64,000 bases of DNA, from NCBI RefSeq assembly GCF_947250635.1, contig NZ_OX366335.1, positions 1,178,001-1,242,000 on the forward strand, given 5' to 3'. The notes below the pieces were generated by a model, which had not been told where the DNA came from, ran no database searches, and was given only the letters and a program-made list of their open reading frames with translations. This stretch comes from Wolbachia endosymbiont (group B) of Parapoynx stratiotata. Lineage in GTDB: Bacteria; Pseudomonadota; Alphaproteobacteria; Rickettsiales; Anaplasmataceae. This document shows, piece after piece, positions 55,671 through 64,000 of the stretch (position 1 is the stretch's first letter; every line of letters begins with the position of its first letter). A program made the translations under genes and the position numbers.

Positions 55671-58160
55671 ATGTCAACAAATTTCCCGACATTGAAAAAC
55701 ATATTAGCAGAGCTGAAAAGAAAAAATAGCATTACTGTTTTAGAAGAACATTGTCAGGAAAAATGGGAGGTTTATGACTTGCTCATGGATTTAACAAATG
55801 ATGAAAATTTTAAGCAAGCATATATAGATCTATCTTTCAACAAGAGCTTTAAAAAAAACTTTATAGAATTAGCAAATCAGGCAAAAAAAGCTGTAAGTAA
55901 GTATTTTAGAGACAAAGACATAGACCTTCGAGCTTTTTATGTAGAAACTAACAATTCTGATAAAGTGTTAAACATTAATCTTATTAATTACAATAGAAGT
56001 GAGCCAATAAGAATTAGTGATATCTTACAGCAAGAAAGGGATATTAGCACATTGAATATCTATTGCGATAAAAAGCATGACATATACGCTTACCGAAAAG
56101 GTAAGGAAAGACATTATGAATTTAAAGAGGGTGCATATTATGAAATGACAAGCACTTGGCCTGTGCAGGACAAGGATGGGAAAACTTTTACCTGTACTAT
56201 GGTTATGAATGTAAGTAATTCTGGTATAACTGAAGTACTGCAATTTAATGGTCAAGATTTTGAATCGCCACCTGAGGAGTTTTGGGAATTAATAAGACAA
56301 AATGAGGAATTATATATTCAAGGCCTCTCTCTACATGATGCTGTAAAAGCATTATTGAAAAAGAACAAAAATGCTAACATTGCACCGGCTGTTAGTAATC
56401 TGCAAAATAACGAACATATCGTAATCAATCAAGACGAAAAGCTGAAAGATCTTGAAAATGATGCTAAAAACAATCCTATTCTCTCTTTCACTAGCAACAA
56501 TGTATCAGAGGTTAATCCACAGCAGATTGCAACTCAAATAGAAGTTAATTCACAACAACTAGATCAAAAGCTTACAAAAGCTGAGCAAGAAATTAGAGAA
56601 TTAAATGAGCAGAGGAACGAATTACGATATAGGTTCGACAAGGCTGAACAAGAACTTGAAGAGTTAGAAAAGCACAATAGTGACTTACAGAATGAACTTG
56701 GAGAAGAAAAGCAAAAAAATGCAAAATTGCAAGCTGAACTGACACAAAAAGATAAAAAACTAGCAAATATGTCAACAGAGCTGCAAGAAAGAGCGCAAGA
56801 ACTTGAAGGTGCATATGAAGAAAAGAAAGACCTGAAGAAAAAGCTGGAAGTTGCCAATGTAAAAAATAAGAAACTGGAAGATACATTGCAGATAGAGAGC
56901 GAGCAAGCAGAACGTATAATGATCGAAGAGAATGAGCGCTTAACGAATTTAAAATATAGGCTCGACAAGGCTGAGCAAGAATTTGAAAAGCATAATAGTG
57001 ATTTACAGAATGAACTTGGAGAGGAAAAGCAAAAAAATGCAAAATTGCAAGCTGAACTGACACAAAAAAATGAAAAACTAGCAAATATGTCAACAGAGCT
57101 GCAAGAAAGAGCGCAAAAACTTGAGAGAGTGTATGAAGAAGAAAAAGAAGATCTAAAGAAGAGGCTGGAAGTTGCTAATGTAGAAAAAGAAGAGTTGACA
57201 AGTGAGGTAAGAAAATTGCAAGAGGAATTAGACCAGCTGTTAAGTAATTGCATAATAAAGCAAAAAAAATCAGAACAGGAACTCATGGAGGCTAAGCAAG
57301 AAATTGAAGAATTAGAAAAGTGCAATAGTGATTTACAGAATAAACTTGAAGAAGAAAAGCAAAAAAACGTAAAATTGCAAATTGGACTAACACAAAAAGA
57401 TGAGAAGCTAGAAAATATATCAACAGAGCTGCAAGAGAAAATACAAGAACTTGAAAGTGCACATGAAGGAAAGAAAGATCTAGAGAAAAAGTTAACAATT
57501 GCTAATGCAAAAAATGAAAAACTGGAAGATAAATTGAAACAGTTTAAAAAAGCGGAAGAGGAAGCAGAAGATATATTAAATGAAAATTGGAAAGATATAC
57601 AGAATTTAAAATTTACAATTCTACGCTTAGATGATAAGTACAACACAAATCTGGAATCTTATAAACAAGAGGTAGATCAGCTAAAGCAGGAATATGAAGG
57701 GTTAAAGAACGAGGTAGAGCTTAAAGATGAGCAAATTAAGAAGTATAAGCAACAGTTGTCGCAGAAGAGAGAAGAAACAAAAGAGAATCAATTACTGACA
57801 AAGATTAAAGAATTGGAAGAATGTAATGAGCACTTGACAGAAATAATTGGAAATAAAGCTCTGGAAATTGAAAGAATAACTGGAGAAAGAAAAGAGCTAA
57901 ACGGTACAGTGCAATACTTAAATAGCCAAGTAGAACTGTTAAGTCCAGTAATTGATCAAGTACTTGTTAATAAAAAGGAAGTTTTTGATAATAATTCAAA
58001 AATGTTTTACCAGCTTACAGAGGAAATTGATGATTCAGAAAAAAAATCTAGGTCTTTAAGCCTTGATAGCGCATTTCATAGCGATCACTGTAATTCACTT
58101 CTAGACTTAATCAGCAGTCCCTCAAAGGTGTGTAGCCAAAGTCAGCGTGGAAATGTTTAA
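55671..58160 (+). CDS. Large coiled-coil protein with internal repeats, candidate effector
   Basis: An 829-residue protein of unknown function. Residues 1-250 form a mixed, probably globular domain (MSTNFPTLKNILAELKRKNS at the start, then a beta-rich block YEMTSTWPVQDKDGKTFTCT). Residues about 290-790 are a long coiled coil. It holds three copies of a unit of about 107 residues containing EKHNSDLQNELGEEKQKNAK and LANMSTELQERAQ; the copies start near 56661, 56981 and 57311. The last 50 residues are Ser-rich (KKSRSLSLDSAFHSDHCNSL). No signal peptide. Domain plan and lineage-specificity resemble host-directed proteins of intracellular bacteria, which is an inference. GGGGTATATT precedes the ATG. 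Confidence 0.8.
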   Translation: MSTNFPTLKNILAELKRKNSITVLEEHCQEKWEVYDLLMDLTNDENFKQAYIDLSFNKSFKKNFIELANQAKKAVSKYFRDKDIDLRAFYVETNNSDKVLNINLINYNRSEPIRISDILQQERDISTLNIYCDKKHDIYAYRKGKERHYEFKEGAYYEMTSTWPVQDKDGKTFTCTMVMNVSNSGITEVLQFNGQDFESPPEEFWELIRQNEELYIQGLSLHDAVKALLKKNKNANIAPAVSNLQNNEHIVINQDEKLKDLENDAKNNPILSFTSNNVSEVNPQQIATQIEVNSQQLDQKLTKAEQEIRELNEQRNELRYRFDKAEQELEELEKHNSDLQNELGEEKQKNAKLQAELTQKDKKLANMSTELQERAQELEGAYEEKKDLKKKLEVANVKNKKLEDTLQIESEQAERIMIEENERLTNLKYRLDKAEQEFEKHNSDLQNELGEEKQKNAKLQAELTQKNEKLANMSTELQERAQKLERVYEEEKEDLKKRLEVANVEKEELTSEVRKLQEELDQLLSNCIIKQKKSEQELMEAKQEIEELEKCNSDLQNKLEEEKQKNVKLQIGLTQKDEKLENISTELQEKIQELESAHEGKKDLEKKLTIANAKNEKLEDKLKQFKKAEEEAEDILNENWKDIQNLKFTILRLDDKYNTNLESYKQEVDQLKQEYEGLKNEVELKDEQIKKYKQQLSQKREETKENQLLTKIKELEECNEHLTEIIGNKALEIERITGERKELNGTVQYLNSQVELLSPVIDQVLVNKKEVFDNNSKMFYQLTEEIDDSEKKSRSLSLDSAFHSDHCNSLLDLISSPSKVCSQSQRGNV

Positions 58161-58201
58161 AGATGCACATGAGACCAGCGGCTTCTTTATTCAAGTAGCC
58201 C

Positions 58202-58543
58202 CTAAAGAGATTTGACATCAAGATAACTTAAATATATACCAACTCTCTTATCTTTTAATGATTCCTCATCATGAGTCAAATGATCAAAAACCTGAATTTG
58301 ATTCGTTATAATGCTACAATTATTATTTGCAACCTCTAATATACCATTATCAATTACAACTTTTTCCTTTGTCTGGTTACTCATTTGAGCAGTAATTATA
58401 CCAGGCAATAAATAAATTAAGTAAGGAGAATGGTAAGCTAAAATCACTAGCTCTCCTTCAAGCCCATTCACTGAAAGCGAAACCACTTCATCGAATGAAA
58501 TTCGATTATCAGGAGAAAAAAATTGCACCTTAAAAGTGTTCAT
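58202..58543 (-). CDS. atpC: ATP synthase F1 subunit epsilon
   Basis: The 113-residue protein has the N-terminal beta-sandwich (FKVQFFSPDNRISFDEVVSL SVNGLEGELVILAYHSPYLI) that binds gamma and the c-ring. It ends near residue 113, where most family members add a two-helix C-domain that inhibits ATP hydrolysis, so that domain is short or missing. It lies 5 bp after atpD. Confidence 0.92.
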   Translation of the reverse strand: MNTFKVQFFSPDNRISFDEVVSLSVNGLEGELVILAYHSPYLIYLLPGIITAQMSNQTKEKVVIDNGILEVANNNCSIITNQIQVFDHLTHDEESLKDKRVGIYLSYLDVKSL

Positions 58544-58548
58544 AATCT

Positions 58549-59997
<1,449 letters not shown>

Positions 59998-60080
59998 CTA
60001 ACACTAAATTCTATAAAAGAACTTCTAAAGAAAATAAATCCTATATTATTAACAGAAATTTTGCAATATTAAAACACTTA

Positions 60081-61184
60081 CTAGTTACGTTTCATTATAA
60101 ATAGTGCAAATGCATTTAATAGCCAAGTAATAACAAACAGCACCAAACTAAGCGCATAAGCAGCAAGAGTTTGCACACTATTGAAATCCTGATCTCCGGT
60201 AAGTAATGTAGCAATTTGTACAGTGATAGTAGTAACTGAATTGAGAGGATTAAAGGTCAAATTTGCATTGATTCCCACAGCCATTAGTACAATCATTGTT
60301 TCACCTATCACTCTTGAAATTGATAATAAAATTGCACTTAAAATTGTAGGCATTGCATAAGGTATTGTTATATGCCATATAGTTTCGGCTGGAGTTGCAC
60401 CAAGCGCCATAAAACCATAACGCAAACTTTTTGGAACAGATCTTATAGCATCTTCAAGCAAAGAAATAATAAAAGGAAGAATCATTATTCCAATCGATAA
60501 ACCAGCAATCAAAGCACTTTCTGAGTGTATACTTAAATTAAAAAAATTTGCTACCTGCTTTATAAAAAAAGACAAAAATACAACTGAGAAGTATCCATAT
60601 ACAACAGTAGGAATAGCAGACAAAACCTGTAAGGCTGTATTAATAACATAACGCACTTTTTCACTCGCATACTCACTAATATATATTGCAGAAAATAAAC
60701 CAAGCGGCACCGCAACTAACATTGCTACAATAGTTATAAGTAATGTCCCCACTAAAAGTGGCGCTATACCAAAACATCCCACCTCTCCTTCGCCAATAAT
60801 AGCTACATTATGCTTCCATTTTAAGCAAAATAAGAATTCTGAAATAGCTACTTTATTAAAAAAAGAAATGGACTGAATAAAAATAGATAGCATTATAAAT
60901 AAAGTGATAAAAAGTGATATTGCTAAAGCCATAAATAACAAAAATTTTACCATCTTATTTCTTTTAACTTTAAAGATAAAAATCAGCATAAAAAAAAGTA
61001 ACGCTATAGAAATAGAAGTTATAAAATAACCATCATAGAATGCTAACAAACAAGGTAGCATCCACATACAACTCAAATATATATAAGACTTAACTTTACT
61101 TACTGCTTGAAACTTACTCAAACAAAATAAAAGGATTAGTAAAACAGGTACGCCTATAATTAAATTCATTTTTCCATATATCAA
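60081..61184 (-). CDS. pstC: Phosphate ABC transporter permease (PstC/PstA type)
   Basis: A 367-residue inner membrane protein. The N-terminal third has three or four extra helices; the permease domain begins near 130 (FGIAPLLVGTLLITIVAMLV) and holds the coupling loop SLRYGFMALGATPAETIWHI TIPYAMP, then RVIGETMIVLMAVG. GETM favours PstC over PstA (GETAP). Typical Pst operons have pstS, A and B beside it; here it stands alone, so the operon is dispersed, as in other Rickettsiales. Confidence 0.88.
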   Translation of the reverse strand: MIYGKMNLIIGVPVLLILLFCLSKFQAVSKVKSYIYLSCMWMLPCLLAFYDGYFITSISIALLFFMLIFIFKVKRNKMVKFLLFMALAISLFITLFIMLSIFIQSISFFNKVAISEFLFCLKWKHNVAIIGEGEVGCFGIAPLLVGTLLITIVAMLVAVPLGLFSAIYISEYASEKVRYVINTALQVLSAIPTVVYGYFSVVFLSFFIKQVANFFNLSIHSESALIAGLSIGIMILPFIISLLEDAIRSVPKSLRYGFMALGATPAETIWHITIPYAMPTILSAILLSISRVIGETMIVLMAVGINANLTFNPLNSVTTITVQIATLLTGDQDFNSVQTLAAYALSLVLFVITWLLNAFALFIMKRN

Positions 61185-61276
61185 ATTTTATTCAATAAGA
61201 ATGCCATAGAAGTTGACCATTATTTGACAATAGAGAAAAATAATTTAAAATAAATAGTTATATTAATATAAAAACA

Positions 61277-61411
61277 ATGAAAAGAACATTTCAACCAAAA
61301 AATTTAAAAAAAAAGCACAAACATGGATTTCGTTCACGTATGTCAACAAAAGCTGGAAGAAAAATTCTTAATAAGCGTCGCTCATTAGGGTGTAATAAAT
61401 TATGCGCATAG
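61277..61411 (+). CDS. rpmH: 50S ribosomal protein L34
   Basis: Forty-four residues, too short for most ORF filters: [20 protein letters not shown], then [24 protein letters not shown]. This is the complete, typical L34. It is followed, with overlap, by the rnpA frame, the common bacterial rpmH-rnpA pair. Confidence 0.97.
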   Translation: MKRTFQPKNLKKKHKHGFRSRMSTKAGRKILNKRRSLGCNKLCA

Positions 61412-61772
61412 TAAGCATAAAAAAAAAGAGTTTTCCTTTGCTTTTAAAAACAGATTAGCACCTGACAGTCTTTTTTATCGAGGGGTATATATATCACTAT
61501 ATGCTATAAAAGAAAGAGAACCTGAAAAGTATATTCATGTTATTAGAGTAGGTCTGGCTATCAGTAAAAAAGTCGGAAAAGCAGCAAAAAGAAATAAAAT
61601 AAAAAGGCAATTACGAATGCTAGCTAAAGTTAGCATTTCTAATATAAGTAATGTAGGATACTATTACATAATACTAACCCATAAAAACATTATGCAAGCA
61701 GGCTATAAAAATTTACAAAAAGACCTCAATATTTGCTTAAAGAAAGATAAAATAAGAAGAAATTTTCACTAA
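61402..61772 (+). pseudogene. rnpA: Ribonuclease P protein component, frame broken at a run of nine A
   Basis: RnpA helps RNase P RNA mature tRNA 5' ends. The frame ending at 61772 gives KEFSFAFKNRLAPDSLFYRG, VGLAISKKVGKAAKRNKIKR QLRM with the RNR-type motif (AAKRNKIKRQLR), and the C-terminal half. It has no ATG, GTG or TTG in frame. An ATG at 61402 inside the rpmH end opens MRIVSIKKK, but A9 at 61419-61427 puts the two parts out of frame; a run of ten would join them. So either polymerase slippage at the A-run restores it, a non-standard start (such as ATA) is used, or the assembly lost one A. An essential gene being truly dead is unlikely. Confidence 0.8.
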
Positions 61773-61845
61773 AGTATTTACAGATATATTTTTTATGATA
61801 AGATAAGTAAACTTTTTAAAATAAATTAATAGATGTGGGTGCTTG

Positions 61846-62055
61846 ATGGTAGAGAGTATAAGAAAAGAAGATAAAAAGCTCGATACAAATAATGCTGAAG
61901 AGAGTTTTTATGAATATAGAAAGTCTAGCTATCGTACACAATGGGGAATGGCATTTGAACAAAGCCAATACTTAGAACAAAATAAGGATAATCCTAGAGG
62001 GAAGTTGCTAAATTTAAATATAGAAGCAACTTATTACAATAAGAGAATAGTTTGA
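61846..62055 (+). CDS. Small conserved-looking hypothetical protein
   Basis: Sixty-nine residues, hydrophilic, beginning MVESIRKEDKKLDTNNAEES and with aromatic-rich YEYRKSSYRTQWGMAFEQSQ in the middle. The start may be TTG 61843 or ATG 61846. No membrane segment or known motif. It is in the same direction as rpmH-rnpA, 70 bp later. Small proteins of this size after rnpA occur in Rickettsiales, but I cannot name the family with certainty. Confidence 0.6.
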   Translation: MVESIRKEDKKLDTNNAEESFYEYRKSSYRTQWGMAFEQSQYLEQNKDNPRGKLLNLNIEATYYNKRIV

Positions 62056-63090
62056 TAAAAGTAAAAGTACCCGTTCAAGGGAGTGGTTCAAGAAACGATA
62101 GGCAGGGGATTGTATAGTTCTCTTTGTTTCCATGTTAAGTATAATGAAATTATCCTTTCAAATTCCTAGCTCTGATTACGTAAAATATGAGCTTTTACAG
62201 TAAATGATATAATGCCTAATTTGCTGTTCAGCGCGATAGTGGAATACTTTCTGGTTTACTTAAAAAATTTCACACCATTCTTTCAGATTTTAAAATATTT
62301 TTCGCAACTTGAAAAGCTCCAGTTGCTTCAGATAGGTAGCTTCAAGTAATACCTTATACGTTTTGCAACTTTCTTACACTTCTGTTTCATTTTTTAATAA
62401 AGCTTTTTTTTAGCATAAATAATTCAGTGGATGCGTTTTTTAAGTAACAGCCCAGAATTTTAACTTCAATAGTCCAGCTATGTTTCAAAGTACCTGTCAG
62501 CGACTATTACGATTGCAACATACACTGTCTTTTAAATCTTCTTTCCCTTTAAAACTTGCAGTATTGCTTCAGCACTAACCAAGTTTACCTTTATTATAAC
62601 ACGTTGATGCGCAAAACCTCACTTTTCTTATTCGATTTGCTCATACACCTTTTTGCATTTTGAGGGAATTCTATATTCACTATTTGATACGCTTTCAATT
62701 CACATTAAAAGCATCACTTATAATTTTCACGTTTTGAATTTTTATAAAATCCACTGAGTGCTACAATTATCACCTAACTATTGGACCAAATGTATCTGCT
62801 TTTTGGTAGTTTGCTACTTCTTCTTTCTCCTCATCTCCAACAACTTAATTAATATTCAATTATATAAAGTTTGATTTTCGGAAGATCAATTGTTTGATGA
62901 TTTGTTAAATGTTACTATCTCTCCTCCTCATTTGCAAATAGGTGACAAATTCTACTTTTAAATTTTCTACTTTTATTTTAAAGTTTTCGCAAAGTTCTAA
63001 AAGATTAGTTATATTACCTCACAGCTACTCTATGTTTACCTTGTTTCATCGCTCTACTGAACAGATATAGATAAAAAGAAATTTTTATAA
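62056..63090. other. Long stretch without a recognisable gene, probably decayed DNA
   Basis: Over 1 kb has no ORF over 60 codons on either strand and no clear tRNA or repeat. On the minus strand short coding-like pieces appear between stops, for example NQIIKQLIF and EEKEEVANYQKADTFGPIV. They suggest an old pseudogene upstream of nothing in particular, but I cannot identify a parent. The transcription end of the rRNA operon should fall inside it, near 63060-63090. Confidence 0.5.
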
Positions 63091-63199
63091 GCTTGGCAAC
63101 GACCTACTTTCCCTTTTTAAGTATCATCGGCGCTAAAAAGTTTCACTTCCGAGTTCGAAATGAGATCGGGTGGTTCATTTTTGCTATAGTCACCAAGTC
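63091..63199 (-). rRNA. rrf: 5S ribosomal RNA
   Basis: On the minus strand the sequence starts TGACTTGGTGACTATAGC and ends GTAGGTCGTTGCCAAGC, the two ends pairing as helix I. CCACCCGATCTCATTTCGAA CTCGG is the conserved loop A-C region. About 109 nt. It follows the 23S gene by some 65 bp. Confidence 0.93.
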
Positions 63200-63261
63200 A
63201 ATAAAAATTTCTGACTTAACAAATTTCAATTTAATATTTAACACTGCATATGCACATATAG

Positions 63262-64000
<739 letters not shown>

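Noticed and set aside
56564..57646. A 360-codon minus-strand ORF rich in Ser, Phe and Cys
   Set aside because: It mirrors the Glu/Lys-rich coiled coil on the other strand; the composition is exactly what antisense reading of such repeats gives.
61200..61850. A replication origin next to rpmH-rnpA
   Set aside because: In many bacteria dnaA lies nearby, but no dnaA, parAB or cluster of DnaA boxes is seen here, and I know of no Wolbachia origin at this locus.

Overview
The window is a piece of chromosome from an intracellular alphaproteobacterium of the order Rickettsiales, almost certainly Wolbachia. The evidence is the strong AT bias, the gene content (a split ATP synthase, a lone VirB2-like pilin, a 23S-5S rRNA block), the insertion-sequence families (IS256, IS630 and IS5 types, and a group II intron), and many short dispersed palindromic repeats of the kind known in Wolbachia. 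I cannot place the supergroup or strain from the sequence alone.

Layout. 1-3.5 kb: the edge of an unknown gene, a two-helix membrane protein, and a group II intron with an intact reverse transcriptase. 3.5-6.2 kb: secA. 6.2-8.7 kb: a nest of mobile elements, in which an intact IS256 copy sits inside a dead IS630 with a clean 8-bp target duplication, and the IS630 abuts fragments of another IS256 and of an IS5-type element. 9-11.3 kb: dprA, a 7Fe ferredoxin gene and two small unknown genes with a common tail. 11.3-13.4 kb: a relE remnant, then ddl-ftsQ. 13.5-15.6 kb: decayed IS256 and IS5 copies. 16-22.3 kb: a minus-strand run of thiN, a SemiSWEET gene, an SPFH protein, an M23 peptidase, yebC, bamD, a membrane protein and pgsA. 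22.4-24.4 kb: malic enzyme and a BolA-glutaredoxin pair. 24.5-33 kb: a membrane fusion protein, a 470-residue orphan that may be an effector, ppdK, fabG, virB2 and an M48 peptidase with TPR-like repeats.

33-51.1 kb is a long minus-strand housekeeping block: tuf, then the S10, spc and alpha ribosomal clusters (rpsJ to rplQ, with secY, adk and rpoA), then a YraN gene, atpH, atpA, greA and ribB. Genes are packed with 0-20 bp gaps and many 4-bp overlaps. rpmD (L30) and rpmJ (L36) are absent from their usual places. Two tRNA genes (Gly-TCC, Tyr-GTA) lie just before tuf. 51.4-61.2 kb holds carA, an SDR gene, tal, an 829-residue coiled-coil protein, atpD-atpC and a Pst-type permease. 61.2-64 kb holds rpmH, an rnpA with no usable in-frame start, a 1-kb region that looks like decayed DNA, and the 5S and 3' part of the 23S rRNA genes on the minus strand.

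The most interesting unexplained signal is a pair of gene-less transcription units (about 15.85-16.06 kb and 54.32-54.58 kb). They share a 30-nt core (26 of 30 identical) set exactly 18 nt after a -10 box, and each then has a strong ribosome binding site and a very short ORF. The second also has a near-consensus promoter, a rho-independent terminator and a competing hairpin, as in an attenuator. Other points of note are an in-frame palindromic repeat insertion in the M23 peptidase, a dispersed repeat that supplies the end of ppdK, and candidate host-interaction proteins.
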